64,000 bases of DNA from Pseudomonadota bacterium (GCA_005777235.1 SXND01000083.1:16304-80303), one strand, 5' to 3'; positions 17,743 through 26,816 are shown, counted from the stretch's first letter. Numbers and translations are program-made. Notes: generated by a model from the letters alone, not told the origin.

Positions 17743-18320
17743 GCAAAGCCTGCGCTGTGACCTGTCATGACTCGGTAGATGGGTTGTTGGTCATCAAGGA
17801 TGCACGAGAAATACACGTACACATCGCCAAGGGGATCACGCTTGATAGTGACCGTTTTGATGGTGCCGTCAATCTCCTGAGACTTGGCGAATCTGTAGAG
17901 GGTGGCGCCGATCTTCAGGCGATTACCGTCGCGCAGCTTCCAGCCCGCTTGCGACAGCGTGAAGGACTTGGCGTTGCGGACCTTGCGAAAGGTCGGCGGC
18001 CCGACACGGCGCGTGATCTTCCCCGCTTGGCGCGCTTTCACGTGCGCAAAGAACGCCTTGGAGCCCTTGTCGATGCGTGCGGCAATGCCTTGGATGGCGT
18101 GGGAGCCCAGCTGCGTCCACCAGGCGTATTTGGGCAGCTTCTTCAGCTTGGTGAGGTGATTGTTGAGCGTAAAACACGACAAAGACTTCTTGTACAAACG
18201 GTCGTAGCGTCGATGCAGCGCGATGCAGGGGTTGTGGATCGCACCGCCGACGTGGATCTGGCGATGCAGCTTCCCGTTGCGCTTCCTGCGATAGAGTTTG
18301 TACTTGAACGTCTTGGGCAT
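17743..18320 (-). pseudogene. tnpB: tnpB, 5' exon (N-terminal domain to RuvC-I)
   Basis: The N-terminal half of TnpB starts MPKTFKYKLYRRKRNGKLHRQI and includes the wedge/REC-type region with NNHLTKLKKLPKYAWWTQLGSHAIQGIAARIDKG and PPTFRKVRNAKSFTLSQ. It ends at GHSAGF, the point where RuvC-I (normally GIDxGL) is cut by the intron. The track's last 13 residues are intron sequence. The ATG is two bases after the stop of the small RHH-like ORF, suggesting translational coupling. Confidence 0.75.
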
Positions 18321-18322
18321 GG

Positions 18323-18469
18323 CTACTGCACACCCTCACGCTTGGCTTGTTCACGGATGATGGTTTCGAGCTTAGCAGACATGCCGATACCAGACTTGTC
18401 AGCAAGTGCCCATAGCAAGCGTTTGGCTTTACGGGTGAGTGTCATGCTGGTAGAGAGTTTCTTTTCCAT
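18323..18469 (-). CDS. 48-residue ribbon-helix-helix-like protein ahead of tnpB
   Basis: This small ORF is missing from the track because it is shorter than 60 codons. It reads MEKKLSTSMTLTRKAKRLLW and continues ALADKSGIGMSAKLETIIREQAK. A short strand, a basic helix and a second helix give the pattern of CopG/Arc-type DNA-binding proteins. It ends two bases before the tnpB ATG. A homologous segment (SMRLTVEAKRLVRALATQSG) is fused to the N-terminus of the other tnpB at 40482. It may autoregulate the element. Confidence 0.6.
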   Translation of the reverse strand: MEKKLSTSMTLTRKAKRLLWALADKSGIGMSAKLETIIREQAKREGVQ

Positions 18470-18575
18470 ACCGTTGTTCTACCATGAGATACGGTAGAAT
18501 GCAATGGTGCACGCTTTTATGCTGACTTATGCCAGCACTAGGAATTGCCCAGAAGACTGGGCAAGCGCCTTATAT

Positions 18576-18595
18576 CCCCGGCCTGAACGCCGGGG
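18576..18595 (+). repeat. Left-end hairpin of the tnpB element
   Basis: CCCCGGC-CTGAAC-GCCGGGG is followed by TTTTACGGC. The TATATCCCC...GGGGTTTTACGGC layout is that of IS200/IS605-group ends. It could also work as a terminator, but there is no plus-strand gene just upstream. Confidence 0.5.
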
Positions 18596-18670
18596 TTTTA
18601 CGGCGCCTTTGATAATAGCGGGGTCATACCGTTTGTCGTCTCTTAATCCGACTACCTGGGAGCAGTGCTG

Positions 18671-19900
18671 ATGCGTGTGCAGACGATGCGAACTGTCGAT
18701 TATTTTGTGGGTATCCCGTTGTGTTGGTGCGCGTCGCTGCTCCAGCGCGTGCTCAACCTGTTCCACAGTGTACACGACACGCCACCGCAGCACGTGTTAT
18801 TCATTGAGCTGTCGGAAATGGGCAGCACCATTTTAGCAGAGCCCGCCATGCAGAAACTGCAACACGCAACGGGAGCCACGCTGTATTTCTTAATTTTTGC
18901 CCGCTGTCAGGACAGTCTGAAACTTTTGCATACGATTCCCGAGCACCGGGTGTGCACCCTGCGCGACACCAACGTGTGGACACTGGCGGTGGATGTAGTG
19001 CGCTATGTGCTGTGGACGAGGCGACATGGGATCGATACGGTCATTGACTTGGAGCTGTTTTCGCGTTTTACGGCGTTGCTGACCTTTCTCGCCGGCGCGC
19101 CTCATCGGGTCGGGTTTTATGCCTATCATCACGAAGGCCTCTATCGGGGGACACTGCTCACGCATCAGGTGAGCTACAATCCCCACATCCACATCGCCAA
19201 GAACTTTCTGGCCCTGGTGGCGGCCCTCCTCTCAGCCACTCGGGAAGTACCGTACACCAAAATCTCGATCCGCGACGACGATATACGTATCCGTCAACGA
19301 CAGTTTACGTTGGCTGAACAACAGCACATGCACACCCGTCTACGGCATTATTACCCAGCCTATCATCCTGATGATCATGACCTGGTGTTGATCAACCCCA
19401 ACGCCAGCGAATTCCTGCCGCAGCGCCGCTGGATGCCAGACAACTACGTTGCCCTTATCCAGCAGATCCTGCGCCAACATCCCCGCGTGCTGATCGTGAT
19501 CACTGGCTCCCCGAGTGAACGGGATGAGGCGGAGGTGATGACCCAGCACGTGGCACATGAACGCTGCATCAATTTTGCCGGAGCCGTGCCTCTGATTGAA
19601 TTGCCCGTACTGTATAGCATTTCCCAGTGTATGATCACCAATGATTCGGGGCCAGCGCACTTCGCCAGCATCACCGCCATGCCAACGTTTGTATTTTTCG
19701 GTCCCGAGACGCCCGCCCTCTACGGTCCGCTTGGCCACACCACACCCATCTATGCTGGCCTGGCGTGCTCGCCGTGCGTCGCGGCGACGAACCACCGCAA
19801 GACGCCCTGCCGCGATAATGTCTGTCTCCAGGTCATTGACCCGGCACAGGTGTACGCACTCGTCAAACCGACCCTGGACCGCAGAGGGGTCCACGCCTGA
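18671..19900 (+). CDS. Glycosyltransferase family 9 (heptosyltransferase-like)
   Basis: This 409-residue GT9 protein has the two Rossmann-like halves of ADP-heptose:LPS heptosyltransferases. Visible features are the N-terminal VLFIELSEMGSTILAEPAM, NPNASEFLPQRRWMPDNY at the start of the second domain, VITGSPSERDEAE, and the nucleotide-sugar motif MITNDSGPAHFASITAMPTFVFFGPETPALYGP. The cysteine-rich LACSPCVAATNHRKTPCRDN insert near the C-terminus is common in the family. The start at ATG 18671 has GGGAG eight bases upstream. It probably adds a sugar to a surface glycan. Confidence 0.85.
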   Translation: MRVQTMRTVDYFVGIPLCWCASLLQRVLNLFHSVHDTPPQHVLFIELSEMGSTILAEPAMQKLQHATGATLYFLIFARCQDSLKLLHTIPEHRVCTLRDTNVWTLAVDVVRYVLWTRRHGIDTVIDLELFSRFTALLTFLAGAPHRVGFYAYHHEGLYRGTLLTHQVSYNPHIHIAKNFLALVAALLSATREVPYTKISIRDDDIRIRQRQFTLAEQQHMHTRLRHYYPAYHPDDHDLVLINPNASEFLPQRRWMPDNYVALIQQILRQHPRVLIVITGSPSERDEAEVMTQHVAHERCINFAGAVPLIELPVLYSISQCMITNDSGPAHFASITAMPTFVFFGPETPALYGPLGHTTPIYAGLACSPCVAATNHRKTPCRDNVCLQVIDPAQVYALVKPTLDRRGVHA

Positions 19901-20444
19901 CGTGTAGTGGTATACATGCGTGCTGGGTGCAGGCGTTCCGTACGCACAGCGGTGCAGGGTGTGCGAAGGCTCAGGTGCTGTGCCATGGCTATCGAGCACA
20001 TACAACGCATTACTGTTACTGTTACCAGTGGGCTCTACGTCTCGGGCACGCCGATGACAACGCGGGGTGGTGGGCGGGCATCCTCCACGGCATGCACCAG
20101 AGGCAGGAAACCTATGTGTCCCCGCAGACCATCCGCGCCCCGGGGTTTCTGGCATTCTCTGGCGCGTTGGCCTGCAAAAGCCTGCTGATGCTGGCGTCTA
20201 CAGGTCTGCGCGCAGGATCGAGGGACGGCTGCTCGGGGAACGCGTGAATAGACTGTGCCGCCCGCCACGGGCGGAAGCCTTCCGAGGCTGGAGCGCGAGG
20301 ACGGCGCCCTTCCTGCCGCACAGCGCTGCCCAGCGGGGGTGTATGTGGGGGCTCGGCCCCTGCATGAGCAAGCGGGGATCGCACGGCTGTTGCAGCCGTG
20401 GACGTCCTTACTCCATCGGCAGGGTCTATCTCCCGAGGGCCCTG
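19901..20444. other. Gap without a convincing gene
   Basis: About 540 bases between the glycosyltransferase and the phosphatase. Long overlapping ORFs on both strands have no recognisable motifs. There are several small GC-rich dyads but no clear terminator, RNA or repeat shared with other parts of the window. Confidence 0.5.
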
Positions 20445-20876
20445 CTAGCCGATCTCGGCGACCAATTGTTCCACCTGGCGTTGCACTTGGCGAAAGATGT
20501 CGTAGGCAAAAGCCTCTGTGCGGTCTGCGGCGTCTGGGATATCCCAAAACATCACCTTGCCATGTTCCTGCAGGTAGTGCGGCCACCGCTCCTTCTCTGC
20601 GATGACGATGACCAGATCCGCCGTATCGAGCATTGCAGGGTTGAGCTGTTGTCTTTCTTTCTCTGCGATGTCTATCCCGAGTTCTCGTCTGAGGTACGTC
20701 ACAGAGCGTTGGATGGGCAGGTCTTTGAGTTTTTTGCTGGGGAGTTTTTCCTGTGCGACCAGCGCATTGACGGCGATGCCAGCACTCGCAGAGTCATGCC
20801 GGGATAGGGTACTGAAATAGGTTTGTGCTACCTGACTTCTCCCGATATTGCCATAACACACAAAGAGCAATTGCAT
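20445..20876 (-). CDS. Low-molecular-weight protein tyrosine phosphatase family protein
   Basis: This 143-residue protein opens with the LMW-PTP P-loop FVCYGNIGRSQVA, which fits C-x5-R-S. The second cysteine of the usual GNICRS is glycine. The C-terminal acid loop appears as FWDIPDAAD. Members dephosphorylate protein tyrosines or act as arsenate reductases; the lack of extra redox cysteines favours the phosphatase role. ATG 20876 is chosen over an upstream in-frame methionine. Codon use is more AT-rich than in neighbouring genes. Confidence 0.75.
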   Translation of the reverse strand: MQLLFVCYGNIGRSQVAQTYFSTLSRHDSASAGIAVNALVAQEKLPSKKLKDLPIQRSVTYLRRELGIDIAEKERQQLNPAMLDTADLVIVIAEKERWPHYLQEHGKVMFWDIPDAADRTEAFAYDIFRQVQRQVEQLVAEIG

Positions 20877-20969
20877 AATAATATCACCCCATTGAGGCAC
20901 TTAGCTGTGCCTTCATGACGCCTAACCATAGGAAGACGGCTCGATTCCATGGCAGCCTTAGGGAATGTT

Positions 20970-21455
20970 CTAGACATATCGCAACAGTGATTGCATGATC
21001 TGTGCCGATTTTTTCTCTATAGAGATTTTGCTTTCCATCATCTTGAGAAGAAAATACTGATGTTTCTCACTGTATGCTTCTCGTACAGCGTGATCTACCG
21101 TACCATTGTGCGAGGCAGTCATGTGGCTTTCTCCTTCGCTTCTCCAGACATTGTAATGCTCTGCCGTCTTGACAAGATCCCTTACGGCATCCTGCATTTC
21201 TGGGAAATAGATTCGGATGATCGTATTGATGTGATTGACGGTACTTGGGCTTCCACTGGCACATGTTCTCGCCAGAGTCGCGCTGCGTTCCTTCGCCAAC
21301 CATTGCTCGAACTCATGCGTGAGCGCTGCAAGGTGTTCCAGCTTGTTGAGTCGTAGAGATTGTTTGCCATGCGACGTCGTGAGTTTATACGTGAGAAAGT
21401 TTCCTGCAAGGCCGCCCACAATGGCTATCAGACCACTAATACCCATGGCATGCAC
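20970..21455 (-). CDS. Unknown protein with one N-terminal membrane segment
   Basis: The 161-residue ORF begins MHAMGISGLIAIVGGLAGNFLTYKL, a single membrane anchor, followed by a mostly helical hydrophilic part (LEHLAALTHEFEQWLAKERS). Base composition is noticeably more AT-rich than in the flanking genes, suggesting transfer. I recognise no family. Confidence 0.5.
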   Translation of the reverse strand: MHAMGISGLIAIVGGLAGNFLTYKLTTSHGKQSLRLNKLEHLAALTHEFEQWLAKERSATLARTCASGSPSTVNHINTIIRIYFPEMQDAVRDLVKTAEHYNVWRSEGESHMTASHNGTVDHAVREAYSEKHQYFLLKMMESKISIEKKSAQIMQSLLRYV

Positions 21456-21764
21456 CTATGGTTTCTACTCCCTCCAGCGGGAGAGCCGAGCCCTTTCTCT
21501 CATACTCCAGATACGCTGTCTCTGGAGCACACCCAGAGCTGGGATGCAACTGCGCAGAGAGTAGCCTACACATTTGAGGCGAAGATGAATCGTACACGCA
21601 GACAGTATGAAGGCAGCCATCATGCTGTCTGCCAGCCTGCACAATGGAGGCTAGAGTTCCAGCGCTTGCCAGGAGCGCGCCGACACTTCAGTACAATAAG
21701 TATCCACAGGTGCCAGACAAGAGACGGTCCGGGCACGGCGCAACCGACACGGAGAATGGGACAC

Positions 21765-22034
21765 ATGGACTTTTACGCGGTGCTGGATCAGATTCTCGCG
21801 TTTCTGCGCCAGTGCAGTCGTGTCTCGTATCGCGCCCTCACACGCCAATTCGACCTGGATGACCTGGCAGTTGAAATCATTGACGTGCACCAGTGTGCGG
21901 TGGATGAGGGGGGCAGTATACTGGTGTGGACGGGCGCGGGCACCGTGACCGCCGTGCCCGAGCCCGTACCAGTGCAGACTCCGCTGACTCATATGGGCAG
22001 CTCCACCGTAATAACCCACGCTCCACAGGTCTGA
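21765..22034 (+). pseudogene. N-terminal remnant of a large class III adenylate-cyclase/ATPase protein
   Basis: From the ATG in GHMDFYAVLDQILAFL the frame reads RVSYRALTRQFDLDD...VDEGGSILVWTGAG. This is the short winged-helix-like opening of the long cyclase/AAA proteins (zinc-ribbon, cyclase, ATPase, TPR) common in such genomes. It ends after 89 residues with no cyclase domain, so it is a truncated relic. The identification is by memory of the family's N-terminus. Confidence 0.5.
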
Positions 22035-22140
22035 TAATCGGCCTCGATTCTTGGGAACCAAATCTCGGATTTGCCTCCAAAAATGAGCGAACCGTGCGGG
22101 CTCAATCTGAGATTTCCGCTTCTGAGGGTATTGTTGTAGT

Positions 22141-22365
22141 ATGAGAATTCTGAGTACAGAACCGACACAACAGGAAGATTTTGTGAGCCTTTACCGGCGC
22201 GCACTCAGAGACTTCGGGGCCGCGGCTTTGTGGAGCAGCTGCGCCGTGCCCGAACCGAGACATGAAGATGCCTTAGCCATTACGCACAGTCTGCGAGTTG
22301 AAGGCAACTTGGAGGCGCGTCGTCTGGCGGAGCAGATTGAGCAGGCGTGCTGTGCCGCTCTCTAA
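22141..22365 (+). CDS. Small partner protein of a nucleotidyltransferase
   Basis: This 74-residue protein (MRILSTEPTQQEDFVSLYRRALRDFG...DALAITHSLRVEGNLEARRLAEQIEQAC) has a predicted all-helical second half. It overlaps the start of the nucleotidyltransferase gene by 14 bases, so the pair is translationally coupled like a two-gene toxin-antitoxin or AbiE-like module. No DNA-binding motif is obvious. Confidence 0.5.
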   Translation: MRILSTEPTQQEDFVSLYRRALRDFGAAALWSSCAVPEPRHEDALAITHSLRVEGNLEARRLAEQIEQACCAAL

Positions 22366-23031
22366 AATTCAAACCGACATACTCCGGCTGCTCGCCGCGC
22401 ATCGTGACCCGGAAAGTTATGTCGCGAGGAATACGCCTTTGAACCGTGATGCCCCACAATATTCGAGGGACATTGACGTGTTCCACGACCGCGAGGAACG
22501 TGTGGCACAGGCGGCTGAACAGGATAGCACGGTCTTGCAACAGCATGGGTATGCGCTACAATGGCTGCGGCGTGAGTCAACCTTTTATGCGGTGCTTGCC
22601 CAGCACGACGGCGAAACCACGAAACTGGAATGGGTGCTGGACAGCGACTGCCGGTTTTTCCGACGATACGGGATGAAGCCTTTGGCTATATCCTCCATCC
22701 GATTGACCTTGCCATCAACAAAATCATGGCCGCCGCGGGGCGGCGGGAGCCGCGCGACGTGGTGGATCTGTTGACGATCCACGACCGGATTCTTCCACTT
22801 GGCGCTGTGATGTGGGCTGCTGTCGGCAAGTCGATTGGTTTCACGCCAGAAGGACTCATTAATGAAGTGCGTCGCCTTGCTCGTTACACGGAAGCGGATT
22901 TCCGGTGCGTGGCGAGCGAGCCGCCGGTAAACCCTGCCGCGGTTATGACGTATCTGAGGCAGCTCCTTGACGAGGCGGAAGCCTTTGTTCTACGGATGCC
23001 GACCGACAAGGTTGGACTGCTGTTTCTGTAG
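22352..23031 (+). pseudogene. AbiEii-type nucleotidyltransferase, broken by a single-base frameshift
   Basis: Two overlapping frames together encode one protein. The first (from GTG 22352) has the nucleotidyltransferase core SRDIDVFHDREE and runs to DSDCRF. The second carries on with FPTIRDEAFGYILHPIDLAINKIMAAAGRREPRDVVDL, the conserved second half of the family. The switch lies in a run of five T at 22655-22659, where six would restore the frame. It may be a real mutation, an assembly error or slippage. Confidence 0.65.
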
Positions 23032-23224
23032 GGCGGAAATATAGTATAACATGATCTATACAACCTGGAGGCGTACACGACCCATGCCGGGCAACGGCTC
23101 GGCCAATGGCTCGGCCAATGGCCCACCAGCCCCGACATCGCGGCTGCGATGTTTGAGTATTACCAGCAGTCGCCCAACCCTGCCTAACGTCGCACACCCC
23201 GTTTCTTGCGACGTGCGTCACAAT

Positions 23225-23998
23225 TTACGACCCCTGCGGTGCTGATTCACCTAAGAGATTAATGGTGTGCGCCATGTACCCCGCCCCGAAGCCATTATCG
23301 ATATTCACTACGGCAATCCCCGAGGCACAACTATTGAGCATGGCCAGCAGTGGCGCCAGGCCGTGAAAATGCGCCCCATACCCCACGCTGGTTGGCACGG
23401 CAATAATCGGCTTGTCCACCAGTCCGCCGACCACGCTGGGGAGCGCGCCTTCCATCCCAGCCACCACCACAATGACACGGGCGGCGGTGAACACGGCATG
23501 CTGGTCCAGCAGGCGGTGCAACCCGGCCACCCCCACGTCGTACACGGTCTGCACCGTACTGCCCAAGGCCCGGGCTGTGACCACCGCTTCTTCCGCCACG
23601 GGCAGGTCAGACGTACCCGCCGCTGCCACCAAGACGATACCCTGCGTCCCGGCCTGCTGCGGGTGCTGGCGTACCGCCACCGTACGCGCTATGGCGTTGT
23701 ATTCCGCCTGCGGGGCCAGGGTGAGCAGAGCTTCTGCCGCCTGCGGGGCGAGACGAGTCGCCAAAAGATCGCTGCCATGCTGTAACATGCGCTCGCCGAT
23801 GGCCCGTATCTGGTCCACCGTTTTGCCCTCACCGTAGATCACTTCCGGCACGCCCTGGCGGAGACTGCGGTGATGGTCGATGCGGGCGAACCCCAGGTCT
23901 TCGTAGGGCATAAAGCGTAAGTGCTCGAGCCCAGCCTCGGGGGACACCGTGCCGTCAGCAATATGCTGTAATAGTTGAGCGACTTGTGTGCGATTCAT
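23225..23998 (-). CDS. larB: LarB, nickel-pincer cofactor biosynthesis carboxylase/hydrolase
   Basis: This 257-residue LarB carboxylates and cleaves nicotinic acid adenine dinucleotide to start the lactate-racemase cofactor. Motifs include GFARIDHHRSLRQGVPEVIYGEGK, ARTVAVRQHPQ, VLVAAAGTSDLPVAEEAV, VVVAGMEGALPSVVGGLVDKPIIAVPTSVGYGA and NIDNGFGAGYMA, resembling the PurE-like fold of the family. The ORF track's 279-residue N-terminal extension is out-of-frame gpsA and is rejected. The ATG overlaps the gpsA stop (ATGA), so the two are co-translated. Confidence 0.9.
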   Translation of the reverse strand: MNRTQVAQLLQHIADGTVSPEAGLEHLRFMPYEDLGFARIDHHRSLRQGVPEVIYGEGKTVDQIRAIGERMLQHGSDLLATRLAPQAAEALLTLAPQAEYNAIARTVAVRQHPQQAGTQGIVLVAAAGTSDLPVAEEAVVTARALGSTVQTVYDVGVAGLHRLLDQHAVFTAARVIVVVAGMEGALPSVVGGLVDKPIIAVPTSVGYGAHFHGLAPLLAMLNSCASGIAVVNIDNGFGAGYMAHTINLLGESAPQGS

Positions 23999-25032
23999 CC
24001 TCTGGCCTCTTGCTGATCTTCGTGCTTTAAGGTGCGCTGCATCAGTGCTGTGACCGCTTCTCGTGGTCTCACCTGTCCCTGGAGGACGGCATAGACTTGC
24101 TCGGCAATTGGCATCTCCACTTGCCAACGCTGCCCCAGGGCCACCGCGGCACTGGTGGTGGTCACCCCTTCGGCCACCATCTGCATGTGTGACAAAATAT
24201 CCGCCAAGGTCTGCCCCTGGCCCAGTTGTTTCCCGACGGCGTAATTGCGGCTGAGATGCCCGGTGCAGGTCAGCACCAGGTCCCCCATGCCCGAGAGTCC
24301 GGCAAAGGTCTGCGCCTGCGCGCCCATAGCGACCCCAAGCTGGGTCATCTCGGCTAAACCGCGTGTAATCAGGGCGGCGCGGGTATTGTAGCCCAGCCGT
24401 AAACCGTCGCAGACGCCGGCGGCAAGCGCCATGACATTTTTGAGGGCGCCACCAAGCTCCACCCCCAGCACATCGGTGTTGGTATACACGCGAAAAGTCG
24501 CCGTGCTGTACAGCTGCTGCACGCTTTCCGCAACCGCGCGCTGTTGGGACGCGACAACGGCTACGGCTGGCAAGCCCTGACTCACTTCTTGGGCGAAAGT
24601 GGGGCCCGACAACACCGCCAGGCGTAAGCCTGGGCATGACGCGAGTGTCGCCTGCAAGACCTGCGACATGGTGCACAGCGAGCCGGCTTCGATACCTTTG
24701 GTGGCGCTGATCAGCAGCGCGTTCTGGGGCACGTGTGGTGCCAGCATGGCCCACACGGTGCGGACCGCATGGGAAGGCACGACGGAGACAAACGTCTCGG
24801 TCCCCGCGGTGACTGCGCGCATGTCTGCGGTGCACGTCAAGCGTGGATGGAACAGCACGCCGGGTAAATACACGGCATTCTCGCGCTCACGTGTGAGACG
24901 CTGGGCCAGATGCGGGGATCGGACCCAGAGCCTGACTTCGTGCCCTTGTGTCGCCAGGAGTTGGGCCAAGGCCGTGCCCCATGACCCCGCGCCAATGACG
25001 GCGACCCGTGTGGTGTGTCTCTGCTCTGCCAT
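23995..25032 (-). CDS. gpsA: Glycerol-3-phosphate dehydrogenase [NAD(P)+]
   Basis: This 345-residue GpsA makes sn-glycerol-3-phosphate for phospholipids. The dinucleotide-binding VAVIGAGSWGTALAQLLA is followed by VSVVPSHAVR, LISATKGIE, LAVLSGPTFAQEVSQGLPAV, the catalytic-lysine block LGGALKNVMALAAGVCDGLRLGYNTRAALITRGL, and FAGLSGMGDLVLTCTGHLSRN. Start 25032 has GGAGGTGA eight bases ahead. It is coupled to larB, an unusual partner. Confidence 0.93.
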   Translation of the reverse strand: MAEQRHTTRVAVIGAGSWGTALAQLLATQGHEVRLWVRSPHLAQRLTRERENAVYLPGVLFHPRLTCTADMRAVTAGTETFVSVVPSHAVRTVWAMLAPHVPQNALLISATKGIEAGSLCTMSQVLQATLASCPGLRLAVLSGPTFAQEVSQGLPAVAVVASQQRAVAESVQQLYSTATFRVYTNTDVLGVELGGALKNVMALAAGVCDGLRLGYNTRAALITRGLAEMTQLGVAMGAQAQTFAGLSGMGDLVLTCTGHLSRNYAVGKQLGQGQTLADILSHMQMVAEGVTTTSAAVALGQRWQVEMPIAEQVYAVLQGQVRPREAVTALMQRTLKHEDQQEARG

Positions 25033-25211
25033 CTCGGCCCTCACCTCCAGCACGGCACCGTGTGCCCAGTCGAGACCACGCCTCTCTGCTCACAACGGCC
25101 CACGCGCCTCCATGCCCCTTGGCTGCCGTTCGGGGCTCCTCACGTACTTTGGGTGGATAGTGTACAGCATTATATGCGCCACAGCAGTCTGCCACGCCAT
25201 AGGCGCCTCAA

Positions 25212-26816
25212 CTAGGAAATAGACGCATAGATACGGATGCTCAGTTCTTGATCCGGCATGTCATGGGGGAACGGCGTATACGGGGCGGCCCGACGCACGG
25301 CCTTGATAAGGGCCTGATCCACAGCCGGATAACCTGACGAGCGCAGGAGCACGGCTTCGGCTAATTCGCCACTGCGGCGGACCGTAAAACCGACAATCGG
25401 CACACCGAGAGCCCCATGATCCTGCTGCATGGCGGGCACGCTGAAGACGAGCTCAATTTTTCGCTGCATGCCGAGTAAATAGGACGCGTGTTTTAAGCCA
25501 AACGAGGCGATGGAACGATACTTACCGCCTTGGCCGTCACCTCGCCCTTCCCCAGCGCGTTCCGGGCCACGTTGGAATGTCCCTGGGGTATTGGCTGTCG
25601 GCAAGGGCAGACGCTTCTCCAGGCGTGCGAAATGCTCATCCAGGCTTTGCGTGCCACTGCCCGAGCCCTTCCCCGCTCCGGCGCGCTCTTGGGGACTGCG
25701 CTGCATCATGGCCAGTTCTTCTGCCGCACTTAAGCGCCGTCGCCGCTGTTCCTCTGCTGGAGAGGAGCGTGGTGCTGGGGAGGACGGCGCGGCTGGAGCA
25801 GCCTCACTCGGGGGCAGCGTTGCCCGCCGCCTGCTCTCCAGTGGAGGTGGAGAGGCGGCAGGTGGTGTGGGGGTCGACCGTGCCGGTGGCACACGCACAC
25901 TGGGAGGCACGGCGGCCTGGCGCGACTCTTCAGCCGGAGGCTGGGGTGGCGCCAGCGGCCGCGGGGGGACTGGTGCCTGGGCCACCGGGGGACTGGGCGG
26001 CGTGTCAGGGCGCCGCTTCGTTTCGACAGGCGCTCGTGGCGGCGTCGGTGGCACCAGACGCGGTGGCGGCGCGGGCTTTGATCGTGGGACGGGTACCGGC
26101 GGTGTCGGCGGCGACGGGGCTTCATACCGAGCCACCGGGGGCGCGGGCTTTGGTGGTGCGGTGTCCGCCGCTGCTGGCGGTAGGCTCGCCTGCGGCGGCG
26201 CAGCGGGTGTCGCCTGAGCCGGTGCCGCAGGCTCGGAGGCCTCCGGGGCTGGCATGGCGGCGGTCTCCTCGGCCTCAGGTGACGGCGGTTGACGCACGCT
26301 GTAGCGTTCTGGGACCGGAATGTCCAGCGGCATGGCGCGTGGCTGTTCCCCAGACGGCTTGTGTGTCCCACCGTCGCCAGGGCCGATGTCCTGGGCTTTA
26401 CTGTTATAGCGCGAGAGTAGTTGCGCATCGTCAGGAGACTCTTCACGCACAGGCTTCGGCAAATCGACAATCGTGCCGCCCCTGGCCGGTGGCTTGGTCA
26501 GCTTGGGCGTGGTGGATTCAGGCACCCGTGGGGCTGGCGGTGGCTTGGGCGCTTCCGGCACGCTCTGCCGTGGCGGGGCCTCTGGAAGCCTCGCCACGGA
26601 TTCCGGTCGTTGGGTGACCTGTGGGCGAGGCTGCGCTGGCTCCTGAGCTGGGAGGCTCGGTGGCACTTCGAGCATGCGCACCGCAATAGGCGTCTCCGGC
26701 ATGACAGGCGTTGGGCGTGTCGCTCCAGTCGGCGGGTGCAAACGCCACACGCTGAGCACGACAAAGTGCACGAGCACGGAGAGCACGAGAGAGCGCCGGA
26801 GGTGAGAGCGATTCAT
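25212..26816 (-). CDS. TonB-family protein with a very long proline-rich linker
   Basis: A 534-residue protein starting at MNRSHLRRSLVLSVLVHFVVL, one inner-membrane anchor. About 350 residues of proline-rich low-complexity sequence then span the periplasm. A C-terminal TonB-like domain follows (GVPIVGFTVRRSGELAEAVLLRSSGYPAVDQALIKAVRRAAPYTPFP). TonB proteins carry proton-motive energy to outer-membrane transporters. The linker is longer than in typical TonB (about 240 residues in total). No ExbB/ExbD is in the window. Confidence 0.82.
   Translation of the reverse strand: MNRSHLRRSLVLSVLVHFVVLSVWRLHPPTGATRPTPVMPETPIAVRMLEVPPSLPAQEPAQPRPQVTQRPESVARLPEAPPRQSVPEAPKPPPAPRVPESTTPKLTKPPARGGTIVDLPKPVREESPDDAQLLSRYNSKAQDIGPGDGGTHKPSGEQPRAMPLDIPVPERYSVRQPPSPEAEETAAMPAPEASEPAAPAQATPAAPPQASLPPAAADTAPPKPAPPVARYEAPSPPTPPVPVPRSKPAPPPRLVPPTPPRAPVETKRRPDTPPSPPVAQAPVPPRPLAPPQPPAEESRQAAVPPSVRVPPARSTPTPPAASPPPLESRRRATLPPSEAAPAAPSSPAPRSSPAEEQRRRRLSAAEELAMMQRSPQERAGAGKGSGSGTQSLDEHFARLEKRLPLPTANTPGTFQRGPERAGEGRGDGQGGKYRSIASFGLKHASYLLGMQRKIELVFSVPAMQQDHGALGVPIVGFTVRRSGELAEAVLLRSSGYPAVDQALIKAVRRAAPYTPFPHDMPDQELSIRIYASIS

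Larger units (their letters stand above)
14743..18610 (-). mobile_element. IS200/IS605-type tnpB element, interrupted by a group II intron
   Basis: The element runs from a left-end hairpin (CCCCGGC...GCCGGGG, 18576-18595, flanked by TATAT and TTTTACGGC) through a small RHH-like ORF and tnpB to a right-end hairpin (ACTCCCC...GGGGAGT, 14761-14786). No tnpA is present, so the transposase would have to come from elsewhere. The exact outer ends are not defined. The 2.4-kb group II intron sits inside tnpB. Confidence 0.65.

Noticed and set aside
18576-18595. Terminator for a plus-strand gene
   Set aside because: There is no plus-strand gene immediately upstream. The flanks TATAT and TTTTACGGC fit the left end of an IS200/IS605-type element better.
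23041-23190. About 45-codon frame in DNA with a doubled GGCTCGGCCAAT
   Set aside because: It reads plausibly (EAYTTHAGQRLGQWLGQW) but has no start codon or recognisable family; treated as a relic too weak to list.
23225-24835. 536-residue version of LarB
   Set aside because: The first 279 residues are out-of-frame gpsA sequence. LarB homologs start at MNRTQVAQLL, which overlaps the gpsA stop codon.
25510-26617. Long plus-strand ORFs across 25.5-26.6 kb
   Set aside because: They are shadows of the proline-rich linker of the TonB-like gene; repetitive GC-rich codons keep all frames open.
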